Counted from the first letter of the stretch, positions 8,346 through 17,753 are shown. The stretch is 64,000 nt of DNA from an uncultured Saprospiraceae bacterium (GCA_937924805.1 CALDTZ010000019.1:1-64000), one strand, 5' to 3'. Made by a program: numbers and translations. Notes: generated from the letters alone by a model not told the origin.

Positions 8346-9518
8346 ATGTCCATTACTGATCGATATGCACAAAGAGGTGTTTCTGCTTCAAAATCTGAAG
8401 TTCATGAAGCTGTTAAGAATTTAGATAAGGGATTATTTCCTTCCGCTTTTTGTAAAATTTTACCAGATTTCACAGGAAAAGAGGATACATTCTGTAATAT
8501 TATCCATGCAGATACAGCAGGAACAAAACCAAGTCTAGCTTATGTTTATTGGAGAGAAACTGGAGATATTTCTGTTTGGAGAGGGATCGCACAAGATGCG
8601 TTAGTCATGAATTTAGATGATATGGCATGTGTAGGTATGGTTAATGATTTTGTTCTTTCATCAACTATTGGTAGAAACAAAAATTTAATACCAGGTGCGG
8701 TAATCAAGGAAATAATAGATGCAACCCAAGAATTTATTTCTTTAATGAATGAACATAAAGTTCAAATTCATCATGGTGGGGGCGAGACAGCGGATGTTGG
8801 TGACATCGTACGAACCATTGATGTAGGTTTTACGGTTTATGGACGAATGCCTAAAGCCTCATTAATCGTTAATAATATTAAGCCTGGAGCTTTTATTATT
8901 GGAGTGTCTTCTTATGGTCAAGCTACCTATGAAACATCTTATAATGGTGGTATGGGGAGTAATGGGTTGACATCTGCTCGTCATGATGTTTTTTCCTCCA
9001 TTTACAAAGATAAATACCCAGAAAGTTTTGATCCTCTAGTTCCAAATGAATTAGTCTATAGTGGTACTCGATCTATGACGGATGAAATTGAAATTGATGG
9101 TCAGGTTATTCGTCTTGGAAAACTTGTATTATCCCCAACTAGAACCTTTTTACCCATACTAAGATCAATAATCCCTGAATATAAATCATCTATTCAAGGC
9201 ATTATACATAATACTGGGGGAGCTCATTACAAAGTATTAAATTTTGTAGAAAATGTAAAAATCATAAAAGATAATTTACTTGATATACCGCCTTTGTTTA
9301 ATATTATTCAGAAAGAATCCGGAACATCATGGGAAGAAATGTTTAAAGTCTTTAATATGGGAACTAGATTAGAGCTCTATGTTGATGAAAAAGAAGCTCA
9401 TAATATGATTGAGCAAATACAATCATTTGGTATACATGCCCAAGTGATTGGAAGGGTAGAACATAAAGAAAATGGAAAAGAAGTATCCATCGAGCATGCT
9501 ACACTGAAGACTGTTTAA
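8346..9518 (+). CDS. purM: PurM-like AIR synthase (phosphoribosylformylglycinamidine cyclo-ligase)
   Basis: Member of the AIR synthase fold. PurM closes the imidazole ring of FGAM to AIR with ATP in purine synthesis. The 390-residue protein has the ATP-binding motif HHGGGETADVGDIVRT at about residues 141-156, the GTKPSLAYVYW region near residue 60 and the C-terminal NTGGAHYKVL. It is longer than the roughly 345-residue E. coli enzyme and diverges from it, matching the longer Bacteroidota type. Being the only PurM-like gene seen here, it is likely the housekeeping enzyme, but another AIR-synthase-fold role cannot be excluded. It stands alone, with 171 bp before and 251 bp after it. Confidence 0.75.
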   Translation: MSITDRYAQRGVSASKSEVHEAVKNLDKGLFPSAFCKILPDFTGKEDTFCNIIHADTAGTKPSLAYVYWRETGDISVWRGIAQDALVMNLDDMACVGMVNDFVLSSTIGRNKNLIPGAVIKEIIDATQEFISLMNEHKVQIHHGGGETADVGDIVRTIDVGFTVYGRMPKASLIVNNIKPGAFIIGVSSYGQATYETSYNGGMGSNGLTSARHDVFSSIYKDKYPESFDPLVPNELVYSGTRSMTDEIEIDGQVIRLGKLVLSPTRTFLPILRSIIPEYKSSIQGIIHNTGGAHYKVLNFVENVKIIKDNLLDIPPLFNIIQKESGTSWEEMFKVFNMGTRLELYVDEKEAHNMIEQIQSFGIHAQVIGRVEHKENGKEVSIEHATLKTV

Positions 9519-9769
9519 TAACTGATCTTATTCTTTTTATATTTTGAAATTCAGAAGAACGTCATCAATTGATTCGTACTGGATATTACTTTATGCAATA
9601 TTGGATCTAATCCCTTATTGTTAAGCTAAATAAAAGCTTTTTATTACCTAAAACAATTCCTGTTTACAATATCAAGTTTAATTATTGTGATTGTTATGCA
9701 ACCTAATTAGACAAATGTTAGTCTATAAGTTATAAAACAATCTTAAACCAACATAAAACAACATTAATA

Positions 9770-12130
9770 ATGAAGAAACAAATCATGTGTCTATGTTTAG
9801 CTTTTATAAGTGTAACCTTGATGGCGCAGAATTATACTATTAGCGGCTACATTGAAGATGTATCTTCTGGAGAGAAACTAATTGGAGCGACTATTCTTGA
9901 TAAAACAAGTGGGAAAGGAACGGTAACAAATACTTATGGTTTTTATAGCTTAACACTACCTTCCAATGACGTTAATATTAAAGCATCTTACCTAGGTTAT
10001 CAACCTGAGAATATGTCCTTTTTCTTAGATAACGATACCAAACAAAACTTCCAATTATTATTAGGTAGTGTAATGTCTGAAGTAGAAATCGTTGCTGAAA
10101 AATATGTTAAAATCCAAGAAGAAAGTCAAATGAGCAAGATTGACATTCCGATAGAACAAATAAAAAAATTACCTGCTCTTTTAGGTGAAGTTGATATCCT
10201 GAAGACGTTGCAACTTCTTCCGGGAGTTCAATCAGGAGGTGAAGGACAAAGTGGTTTATACGTTCGTGGAGGAAGTCCAGATCAAAATCTAGTTCTTTTG
10301 GATGGTGTTCCGATTTATAATGTTTCTCATGTTTTGGGTATTTTCTCTGTTTTCAATGCCGATGCTATCAAAACAGTTACATTGACAAAAGGTGGTTTTC
10401 CTGCAAGATATGGTGGACGATTATCCTCAATATTAGAAATAAATATGAAGGAAGGAAATTCAAAGGAATTTCATGGTGAAGGATCTATAGGTTTGATTTC
10501 TTCAAAATTCACCTTCGAAGGTCCTATCATAAAAGACAAAACTTCTTTCATTGTTTCTGGAAGGCGAACATATGCAGATGTAATAATGAAACCGTTTATT
10601 GATTTGCAAACGCGAGGTACTGACGAAGAATTCAATTTAGATCTCTATTTCTATGATCTAAATGCAAAAATAAACCATAAAATAAATGACAATCATAAAC
10701 TGTATTTAAGTTTGTATAATGGATCTGATGTATTTGGAAACGAATTAATTGAAGATGATGATAAATCAGGTGGAGGGATACGATGGGGTAACCTTATATC
10801 GTCCCTTCGATGGAATTATCAAATTAATCAGAAACTTTTTGCAAATACGACATTAACTTATTCTAACTATGATATTGTATTTGATGTATTTCAAGAATCA
10901 GGTGTAGGTGATGATTTTGAAGCTTTTTCAGCAAGGTACAGTTCAGGTATAAAAGATCTTGGGGCTAAAGTTGATTTCGACTACATTCCGACTCCCAATC
11001 ACTATATACGTTTTGGTTATGGAGCTACACGACACGAATATGCACCTGGAGCCTTAGCATTAGAATTAGCTTTTGATTCTGAATCATTGGATACGTTAAT
11101 CGGTCAAAATACGATCTATTCAACGGAACATGATGTATATATTGAAGATGATATTACCCTTGGTGCTTTAAAAGCAAATGTAGGATTACATGGATCAGCT
11201 TTTGCTACAAAAAATAAAACTTATTTTTCACTACAGCCAAGATTGGGATTACGATATTTGATAGCCAACAATACATCTCTCAAAGCCTCTTTCAGCACTA
11301 TGTCCCAAAATATAAATTTACTGACTTCTGAGGCTTTATCGTTACCGACAGATCTTTGGGTTCCAAGCACTGAAAATATTAAACCTCAAAAATCATGGCA
11401 AGTTGCAACTGGAATTGCGAATACTTTTGGTGATGGCTATGAAGCGAGTGCTGAAATTTATTATAAAAAAATGACTGATGTTATTTCGTTTAAGCCAGGT
11501 GCTTCATTTTTATTAGACCTAGAATCTGATTGGCAAGATAAAGTAACACAAGGTGAAGGTGAGTCTTATGGATTGGAACTTTTCTTGCAAAAAAAGAAAG
11601 GCAAAACAACAGGTTGGATAGGGTATACCTTAGCTTGGAATAATCGACAGTTCGACGAAATAAATGGTGGTAAAAAGTTTCCATTTAGATTTGATCGTAG
11701 GCATGATTTATCAATCGTTGCTTCACACCAATTTTCGAAAAAATGGAATTTTTCTGCAGCTTGGATTTATGGTACAGGAAATGCTATTTCACTTCCAATT
11801 TATAAATATCAATCCGTTCAAGATTCACCATTCGGAGGATTTGGTGGTAATGTTGTTGAAAGTTTGGGTGACAAAAATGCTTTTAGAATGTCAAATTATC
11901 ATCGGCTAGATATTGGAATAGAATATCGTAAAATTCGAGAGAGTGGGTTTGAATCCTATTGGAAATTTGGAGTATACAATGCTTATTGGCACAAGAATCC
12001 ATACTATGCATTTGTTGGTACTGAATACATTTATGACGATAATGGCCAATATCTTGGTGAAAGACCTGAATTTAAAGAAATAAGTATTCTTCCAATTATT
12101 CCATCATTTTCTTACGGTATAAAATTTTAA
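9770..12130 (+). CDS. TonB-dependent receptor with carboxypeptidase-like N-terminal domain
   Basis: A 786-residue outer-membrane receptor. A signal peptide (cleavage near MAQ-N at residue 20) is followed by a carboxypeptidase-regulatory-like beta domain (about 22-105), a plug (about 115-225, with LYVRGGSPDQNLVLLDGVPI and the GGFPARYGGRLSSIL element) and a 22-strand barrel ending in an aromatic residue (SYGIKF). The next gene, 3 bp downstream, is a DUF4249 lipoprotein, a pairing seen repeatedly in Bacteroidota. No SusD-like gene or glycoside hydrolase is present, so this is not a classical polysaccharide locus. The ligand is unknown. The 251-bp region before it shows only weak hairpins. Confidence 0.93.
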   Translation: MKKQIMCLCLAFISVTLMAQNYTISGYIEDVSSGEKLIGATILDKTSGKGTVTNTYGFYSLTLPSNDVNIKASYLGYQPENMSFFLDNDTKQNFQLLLGSVMSEVEIVAEKYVKIQEESQMSKIDIPIEQIKKLPALLGEVDILKTLQLLPGVQSGGEGQSGLYVRGGSPDQNLVLLDGVPIYNVSHVLGIFSVFNADAIKTVTLTKGGFPARYGGRLSSILEINMKEGNSKEFHGEGSIGLISSKFTFEGPIIKDKTSFIVSGRRTYADVIMKPFIDLQTRGTDEEFNLDLYFYDLNAKINHKINDNHKLYLSLYNGSDVFGNELIEDDDKSGGGIRWGNLISSLRWNYQINQKLFANTTLTYSNYDIVFDVFQESGVGDDFEAFSARYSSGIKDLGAKVDFDYIPTPNHYIRFGYGATRHEYAPGALALELAFDSESLDTLIGQNTIYSTEHDVYIEDDITLGALKANVGLHGSAFATKNKTYFSLQPRLGLRYLIANNTSLKASFSTMSQNINLLTSEALSLPTDLWVPSTENIKPQKSWQVATGIANTFGDGYEASAEIYYKKMTDVISFKPGASFLLDLESDWQDKVTQGEGESYGLELFLQKKKGKTTGWIGYTLAWNNRQFDEINGGKKFPFRFDRRHDLSIVASHQFSKKWNFSAAWIYGTGNAISLPIYKYQSVQDSPFGGFGGNVVESLGDKNAFRMSNYHRLDIGIEYRKIRESGFESYWKFGVYNAYWHKNPYYAFVGTEYIYDDNGQYLGERPEFKEISILPIIPSFSYGIKF

Positions 12131-12133
12131 AAA

Positions 12134-13024
12134 ATGAAAAATTACATCTATATATTTATTGGTATTTGCTTTTTAAGTTTACAAAGTTGTGATGAAGACT
12201 CATTTACACAAACAGTAGATATCGATATACCTGATCATGAATCCAGATTAGCTATAAGCGGTATTGTATCGAATCGAAATCCTTTTATGCAAACTATCGT
12301 TTCAGCAAGTCAAAGTATTTTAGATATTGAATCAGCACCACAAGTTTCAAATAAGAATATTCAAATTCTTGTAAATGGTGAATCTATTGGGAATGAGGTT
12401 GCTGAAAATGGCAATGCACAAGTATTTGAAGTTACAACAGACCTGAATGCTGGCGATGAATTAATTTTCGAAGTATCAGCAGATAATTATGGGCAAGCAA
12501 GAAGTACTCAAGTTTTTCCTTCATCAATTTCAGTTTCTGATTTTGAATATGAAGAAGATGGCATTATTGATGTAAATGGTGATACTAGGAATGAAATTAA
12601 TATTTCAATTGATGATCCCGCTAATGAAGATAACTTCTATTCTTTATGGTTTGAATATGTGTACTATAAAGATCAAAATATCTATTCTGAATTTTCATAT
12701 GCCGAAACATCAGGTGTAGGTATAAATGAGCAGTATTCCGAATTTGTTTTTTCAGATGGAACATTTAATGGGACAAAACACTCTTTACGTTTTTCAGATT
12801 ATATATGGAATTCGAATGCAGAAGAACCAGATAGTGTATTTATAAAATCATACCTTTCGCACTTGTCGGAAGATTATTACTACTATAAAACAAGTTATTT
12901 TCAATATAGTCAAGCTCAAGGTAATCCATTTGCAGAGCCAGTGATTGTCCATGATAACATTGAGAATGGGTATGGAATCTTTGGTGCTGAAAATGTAACA
13001 ATAGATTCTTTACGAATTAAATAA
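12134..13024 (+). CDS. DUF4249 outer-membrane lipoprotein
   Basis: A 296-residue lipoprotein with signal peptide and Cys19 after LQS, followed by an acidic stretch (DEDS), which would suit surface-exposed lipoproteins in this phylum. The remainder is beta-rich, with the DUF4249-type start (ESRLAISGIVSNRNPFMQTI) and a conserved late region (HLSEDYYYYKTSYFQYSQAQGNPFAEPV). It directly follows the TonB receptor and is probably its surface partner, by analogy with SusD. The function of DUF4249 is not established. Its last 8 bp overlap the end of the opposite-strand hydrolase. Confidence 0.85.
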   Translation: MKNYIYIFIGICFLSLQSCDEDSFTQTVDIDIPDHESRLAISGIVSNRNPFMQTIVSASQSILDIESAPQVSNKNIQILVNGESIGNEVAENGNAQVFEVTTDLNAGDELIFEVSADNYGQARSTQVFPSSISVSDFEYEEDGIIDVNGDTRNEINISIDDPANEDNFYSLWFEYVYYKDQNIYSEFSYAETSGVGINEQYSEFVFSDGTFNGTKHSLRFSDYIWNSNAEEPDSVFIKSYLSHLSEDYYYYKTSYFQYSQAQGNPFAEPVIVHDNIENGYGIFGAENVTIDSLRIK

Positions 13025-13973
13025 CAATAATTATTTGGGTACTACTTTGATTTGTAGTGTTCACTTTTAAAATATACTCTCCAACAAGAGAAGGTGCTTT
13101 TATCGTTTTACTTGTATCGGTATAGCGTTGAATCACCTTCCCTTTAATATCCAAAATTTCTATTGAAATTGTATTTATAGGAATTTTAATAGAAATTTTT
13201 TGATCTACTTTTAATGGATTAGGATAAACCTTCATTTCAATCAATGCTTCATCAAATGTGTTAACTTCACCACACTTTCCTTCACTAAGGAAGGAATAAC
13301 CTTCTGTTAGGATCGCATTTCTGTTGTCAAAATCAATCGTATGGCCAACGCCAGGTAAGAGGATAGATTCTAAACAGTTTTTCGGACCTAATGCATTTAC
13401 CAATGGCCAATACCGAGTATTAGGGCTATCGTTATCACCATGAATAATGTATATTTTCTTTGAATCCACTTCTTCAAGGATGGAACCGATTTCATCTGTT
13501 CCGTTTACAGCAGCTCCTATTGCCATAAATCCATCAAACTTAGTAAGGTTATTAAATCCATAAGAATATACCGTTTTTCCACCCCATGAAAACCCCATTA
13601 AGTAAACTTTATCTGGATTTACATTATACCATAGCATCATGGAGTCCAAGACGAAAGATGTAAATGCTGTATCTATTAAATCATCAACTTTACCATCTTC
13701 ACCGCCATCAGTACATAGTAAAAGAAGTTGATTATCCTCTGAAAATTGAATTAAGGTATCACACCAAGATTCTGCATCCCACCGATTTACATTCCATGGG
13801 TGCATTCCGACCATTAAATGACTAGGATTGTTCGAATCATAGGAGGATGGCACATAAATAGAATATTTTTTGTCCTCATTCATAAACGGTATAACACCAT
13901 TTATTCTTTCCTGAGTATTTCCATATTGTACAGCTAAAAAGCAAACGGCAAATACTAAATATTTTAACTTCAT
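13017..13973 (-). CDS. Secreted alpha/beta hydrolase with T9SS type A sorting domain
   Basis: A 318-residue secreted hydrolase. After a signal peptide (about 1-20) comes a polyhydroxybutyrate-depolymerase/feruloyl-esterase-like alpha/beta fold: nucleophile elbow GFSWG at 127-131 (Ser129), likely acid Asp180 or Asp182 in HGDNDSP, and His211 in GVGHTID. Residues from about 240 form a type IX sorting domain (YPNPLKVDQ, then SIEILDIKGKVI and the final beta strands), so the protein should cross the outer membrane by T9SS. The substrate is an ester or amide of unknown type. It overlaps the DUF4249 gene by 8 bp tail to tail. Confidence 0.85.
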   Translation of the reverse strand: MKLKYLVFAVCFLAVQYGNTQERINGVIPFMNEDKKYSIYVPSSYDSNNPSHLMVGMHPWNVNRWDAESWCDTLIQFSEDNQLLLLCTDGGEDGKVDDLIDTAFTSFVLDSMMLWYNVNPDKVYLMGFSWGGKTVYSYGFNNLTKFDGFMAIGAAVNGTDEIGSILEEVDSKKIYIIHGDNDSPNTRYWPLVNALGPKNCLESILLPGVGHTIDFDNRNAILTEGYSFLSEGKCGEVNTFDEALIEMKVYPNPLKVDQKISIKIPINTISIEILDIKGKVIQRYTDTSKTIKAPSLVGEYILKVNTTNQSSTQIIIVI

Positions 13974-14060
13974 TTTTGAACTTGTTATGTAAAGTTAATT
14001 TTTGGACATTTAAAAATTCGTCGCTTATCTGTCAGTATCTATTATAATTTTCAGGTTAAG

Positions 14061-15161
14061 CTATCTTTTTTTACGCTTATTATCTTTATAGTCCATAAAA
14101 ATAAACTCGCCAAGGCCTTTAAGTGAGCTATAAAATGCTTTCCCTCCATTTGCACTTGTAAATTTATCAACGAAATTAACTAGATGAGGATCTTTAGCAA
14201 TCATAAAGGTCGTAATCGGAATATGTAATTTTTTACATTTTACAGCTAAGGCCAGGGTTCTATTTAGTATTTTTCGATCCAAGCCAAAACTATTTTTATA
14301 GTATTTTTTCCCTCTTTTGATACAGGTAGGCTTCCCATCTGTTATCATCATAATTTGTTTGTTTGGATTTTTCTTTTTTCTTAAGATATCCATGGCTAAT
14401 TCTAAACCAGCAACTGTATTTGTGTGGTAAGGGCCAACTTGTAGATAAGGTAAATCCTGAATTTTAATAGCCCAAGCATCATTCCCAAAAACGATTATAT
14501 CAAGCGTATCTTTTCTGTACTGAGTTGTGATTAATTCGGATAGTGCCATTGCAACCTTTTTGGCAGGCGTAATACGATCTTCACCATATAAAATCATAGA
14601 GTGCGATATATCAATCATCAACACTGTAGATGTCTGAGATTGAAAAAAAGTTTCTTTAACCTGTAAGTCTTCTTGTGTTAGTTTGAATTCATCAATGCCA
14701 TGATTTATTTGAGCATTTTTTAATGACTCCGCAATTGCGATTCGATTTAAAGGATCACCAAATTCATAGGGTTTCACATCCGATGTTTGTTCTGCTCCTT
14801 GTCCAGCATTCTTCGTTGAATGATTCCCTTTCTTCGACTTACTGATTTGGTCAAAAATATCATCAAGTGCATGACGCCTTAGTGACATCTCCATTTTTGC
14901 TGTTGGATTAAAACCAGCCGGCTTATTCGCTTGATTGTTAGAAATATACCCTTTGTTAATCAAATCATCGATAAATTCTGACATGCTATAGTCTTTATCA
15001 ATTAGATTGTATTGTCGATCAATTTCTGTCAACCAAGAAAGTGCTTCGCTTACATTACCTGCAGTATGTATTAAAACATCTTTAAAGACTTTTAATAACT
15101 CCTCAAATGGAGTTAAACGATCATCTTTTCCCTTGTAAGCTGAAAATTGCCATCCTATCAT
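14061..15161 (-). CDS. VWA-domain protein with intact MIDAS
   Basis: A 366-residue cytoplasmic protein with no signal peptide. Residues 1-110 are helical and charged; a low-complexity linker (about 108-130) precedes a von Willebrand A domain. The metal site is complete: DISHS at 184-188, a candidate Thr at 248, and ITDG with Asp275. Related VWA proteins often work with a MoxR or magnesium-chelatase-like AAA ATPase, but none is adjacent. The gene follows the coiled-coil protein gene by 43 bp on the same strand, so the two may share a transcript. Function unknown; family assignment is firm. Confidence 0.8.
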   Translation of the reverse strand: MIGWQFSAYKGKDDRLTPFEELLKVFKDVLIHTAGNVSEALSWLTEIDRQYNLIDKDYSMSEFIDDLINKGYISNNQANKPAGFNPTAKMEMSLRRHALDDIFDQISKSKKGNHSTKNAGQGAEQTSDVKPYEFGDPLNRIAIAESLKNAQINHGIDEFKLTQEDLQVKETFFQSQTSTVLMIDISHSMILYGEDRITPAKKVAMALSELITTQYRKDTLDIIVFGNDAWAIKIQDLPYLQVGPYHTNTVAGLELAMDILRKKKNPNKQIMMITDGKPTCIKRGKKYYKNSFGLDRKILNRTLALAVKCKKLHIPITTFMIAKDPHLVNFVDKFTSANGGKAFYSSLKGLGEFIFMDYKDNKRKKR

Positions 15162-15204
15162 TAATACGCTTTATAATAGCAACAAATTAAAATGAAAAAA
15201 GTTA

Positions 15205-16179
15205 TTATTTTAATTGAAAATCACCTTGTCCGACCATGTAACCTTGGTTATATACTTGAACAATATATTTACCTTTGGATAATTCATAGTTAGGTTTGAA
15301 ATCTATGCATCCTTCAGTATCTGCATTTTGATAATCAATCATTCCTTCTGTAGTATATCTTACTGAAGTACCATCCATTTTATTGATAATCTCACCTGAT
15401 CCTGCATCTTCAAGATATACGGTTTCACCAGAGGCTGTAATTAAACGTATTTGAAAAGTTTGATCTCCAGAATCAGAAATAACATTCGTTTCTGTTTTAA
15501 AGCATGTACGAAGAACTTCTATATTCTTTGCTCTGGATTTTTTCGATAGTTCACCATTATTTTTAATCTTATATCCTTGAACATCTATGAAATTAATTTT
15601 AATGGCTTTAGCAATATCAACTTTCCCAGATAGTTGCTCATTCTTTTGAGTTATTGATTCTTTAATTGTCAACAATTCACTTTTTTCAGAATCTAATTTT
15701 TCAATTTGTTGATTTGCTTCAACCTTTTCTACGTTTAATGACTTGTTTTGTGTAATCAAACCAGAATTCTCAATAACTAATTGATTGTTTTCGTCTCTCA
15801 ATTTTTTAATTTCATTCACATAAATAGCCCCTTGTGTTCTTAGAGATTCTAATTCTAATTTTGCCTCACCTAATTGATTCTTAGCATACAGTAAGTTGCT
15901 AATTTTTACTTTTTGTTGAGCTAAGTCACTTTTTTGCTTATCGATCAAATTGTTGAGTTCTTGATTGTCACTCCTCAATTCTTCAAGATTGCTTAGTGCC
16001 GTTTCATAATCCTGCTCTAATTCTATATTTACTTTTTCAATATCGAGAATATTTTTATTCTGAATATTTATCTCTGATTTGAGTTGAGAATTTTGATACC
16101 ATTGAAATGCGACGACTCCTAATAATAGTAACAAGGCTGCCAATAGCAGTCCCATTGAATTTGATTTCTTTCTAGACAT
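15205..16179 (-). CDS. Membrane-anchored coiled-coil protein, function unknown
   Basis: A 324-residue protein. A basic N-terminus (MSRKKSN) and one membrane helix (about 9-26) are followed by a long coiled coil (about 30-185) rich in Leu, Glu, Lys, Gln and Asn, then a globular, mostly beta C-terminal part (about 190-324) with two cysteines and a final strand motif GKYIVQVYNQGYMVGQGDF. The charge pattern places the coil and C-terminal domain in the periplasm. I do not recognise a named domain. It is upstream of, and probably transcribed with, the VWA gene. Confidence 0.75.
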   Translation of the reverse strand: MSRKKSNSMGLLLAALLLLLGVVAFQWYQNSQLKSEINIQNKNILDIEKVNIELEQDYETALSNLEELRSDNQELNNLIDKQKSDLAQQKVKISNLLYAKNQLGEAKLELESLRTQGAIYVNEIKKLRDENNQLVIENSGLITQNKSLNVEKVEANQQIEKLDSEKSELLTIKESITQKNEQLSGKVDIAKAIKINFIDVQGYKIKNNGELSKKSRAKNIEVLRTCFKTETNVISDSGDQTFQIRLITASGETVYLEDAGSGEIINKMDGTSVRYTTEGMIDYQNADTEGCIDFKPNYELSKGKYIVQVYNQGYMVGQGDFQLK

Positions 16180-16264
16180 TACTTTGTTTTGTTTATTACA
16201 AGCAAAATAGGGTAAAATTTATTGGTTTTTGGTTCTTCAATTTAAAACATTTGAAAATTCCTTA

Positions 16265-16302
16265 AAATCCCTAGTTACTTTATTATATTTAAATAGGGAT
16301 TT
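16265..16302. repeat. 9-bp inverted repeat before the exonuclease gene
   Basis: AAATCCCTA (16265-16273) and TAGGGATTT (16294-16302) are exact inverted copies separated by 20 AT-rich bases, ending 24 bp before the exonuclease ATG. It lies in the divergent region between the coiled-coil gene and the exonuclease, so it could be an operator for either, or a leader hairpin. Confidence 0.45.
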
Positions 16303-16326
16303 ACCCCTAAATCATAAACAACAACC

Positions 16327-17052
16327 ATGGAATATTTGAAACAAAATATTCTCTTTCTCGATATTGAGACAGTATCTGAGCACGAGAATTTCAATGATAT
16401 GCCCGTAGGCTTGCAATCATTGTGGAGTAAAAAAAGTCAACATCAAATTTCACGAAATCAGGCATTAACGCCGGAAGTACTTTATCAATCTAAAGCTGGT
16501 ATTTATGCCGAATTTTCAAAAGTTATATGCATCAGTATTGGATATCTTACACAAGACTTAAAAACGCTTAGAGTAAAATCGTTTTATCATAAAAATGAAC
16601 GATCATTATTGAATTGTTTTGTTGAGTTAATCAATAAATTTTATTTTGACAAAACTGAATCTGCATTTTGTGGACATAATATTAGAGAATTCGACATACC
16701 ATTCTTGTGCAGACGAATGTTAAAGCATAGAATAACGATACCAACAATTTTGAACTTAACTCATACAAAACCTTGGGAATCAAAGCACATTATAGATACG
16801 TTGGCGTTATGGCGTTTTGGTGATTACAAAAATTATATCTCGTTAGATTTATTGGCAAATGTGTTAGCGATTGAAAGTTCTAAGACAGATATTTCTGGGG
16901 CCGATGTCCATGAGGTGTATTATAAGCAAAAAAACATCGCAAGAATTAGAGATTATTGTGAAATGGATGTTTTAACGACTTCAAAGATATATTTGAGGCT
17001 TTGTCAAGTTGAAATTGAAGAGCCAATAAATCTGCTGTCAGTTAACGTATAA
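16327..17052 (+). CDS. PolB-like 3'-5' exonuclease (DEDDy)
   Basis: A 241-residue stand-alone exonuclease related to the proofreading domain of family B DNA polymerases. The catalytic set is visible: Asp12 and Glu14 in FLDIETVS, Asp123 in GHNIREFDIPFL, and Tyr210/Asp214 in YCEMDVLTT, the DEDDy pattern of two-metal 3'-5' exonucleases. No polymerase domain is attached; the length matches the free-standing family. It probably acts on DNA in repair or nucleic-acid turnover. rpe begins 29 bp downstream, so the two are likely co-transcribed although unrelated in pathway. Confidence 0.85.
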   Translation: MEYLKQNILFLDIETVSEHENFNDMPVGLQSLWSKKSQHQISRNQALTPEVLYQSKAGIYAEFSKVICISIGYLTQDLKTLRVKSFYHKNERSLLNCFVELINKFYFDKTESAFCGHNIREFDIPFLCRRMLKHRITIPTILNLTHTKPWESKHIIDTLALWRFGDYKNYISLDLLANVLAIESSKTDISGADVHEVYYKQKNIARIRDYCEMDVLTTSKIYLRLCQVEIEEPINLLSVNV

Positions 17053-17068
17053 AATTGGTAAACTTCAG

Positions 17069-17076
17069 TACTTTTG
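17069..17076 (+). promoter_or_regulatory. Candidate -7 box directly before rpe
   Basis: TACTTTTG fits TAnnTTTG and ends 5 bp before the rpe ATG. If used, the transcript would start almost at the start codon (leaderless). No -33 box is clear, and rpe may simply be read from the exonuclease promoter. Confidence 0.2.
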
Positions 17077-17081
17077 AGGTT

Positions 17082-17753
17082 ATGAGTCATATTATAGCCC
17101 CATCGTTATTAGCTGCTGATTTTACACGTTTACAGCAAGAATTACAAATGTTTGAAGAAAGTGAAGCTCAATGGTTGCATTTAGATGTGATGGATGGTGT
17201 TTTTGTTCCTAATATTTCTTTCGGGGCTAATATTATAAGTCAACTTAGACCGCTTAGCAAAAAGATTTTTGATGTGCATTTAATGATTGAAAATCCTTCG
17301 CATTATATTCCATCATTTGCCAAAAGTGGAGCAGACATTATCAGTTTCCATGCTGAAGCAACGAATCATGTTCATCGTACGATTTATCAGATTAAAGATT
17401 TAGGGCTAAAAGCTGGCGTTGCTCTGAATCCTCATACTCCGATTTCTTTAATAGAAAATGTGCTTGAAGATGTAGATTTGGTTGTTCTTATGTCGGTAAA
17501 TCCGGGATTTGGTGGTCAAAAATTTATTTATAATACACTACAAAAAATAAAAGTACTTCAAGAAATTAAAAATGAACGAAACCTAACTTTTGACATTGAA
17601 ATAGACGGAGGGGTAGGTTTGCAAAATGCAGAAAAAATTCTTCAAGCTGGAGCTACTGTTTTAGTTGCAGGAAGTAGTGTTTTTAAATCTGAAACACCAA
17701 AAGAAACGATTCAACGTTTAAAACAAGTTGGTCTTGGAAACCTTAATTTCTAA
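17082..17753 (+). CDS. rpe: Ribulose-phosphate 3-epimerase
   Basis: Rpe interconverts ribulose 5-phosphate and xylulose 5-phosphate in the pentose phosphate pathway. The frame is open from TTG at 17055, but the ATG at 17082 gives the normal N-terminus MSHIIAPSLLAADF and 223 residues, the usual size. TIM-barrel signatures are present: HLDVMDGVFVPN, FDVHLMIENP, SVNPGFGGQKF, and the phosphate-binding VAGSSVFK near the end. It sits between the exonuclease and a TonB receptor on the same strand, only 6 bp before the receptor ATG. Confidence 0.96.
   Translation: MSHIIAPSLLAADFTRLQQELQMFEESEAQWLHLDVMDGVFVPNISFGANIISQLRPLSKKIFDVHLMIENPSHYIPSFAKSGADIISFHAEATNHVHRTIYQIKDLGLKAGVALNPHTPISLIENVLEDVDLVVLMSVNPGFGGQKFIYNTLQKIKVLQEIKNERNLTFDIEIDGGVGLQNAEKILQAGATVLVAGSSVFKSETPKETIQRLKQVGLGNLNF

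Noticed and set aside
9618..9645. Five-bp hairpin AAGCT/AGCTT followed by T run after the PurM-like gene
   Set aside because: The stem is too short to call a terminator; it is over 100 bp past the stop.
16231..16260. T-rich tract between the coiled-coil and exonuclease genes as a terminator
   Set aside because: No stem precedes it, and the flanking genes diverge.
14061..17753. Defence island from VWA, coiled-coil and exonuclease genes
   Set aside because: No restriction, toxin, helicase or other defence-type gene is beside them, and rpe is a housekeeping gene.
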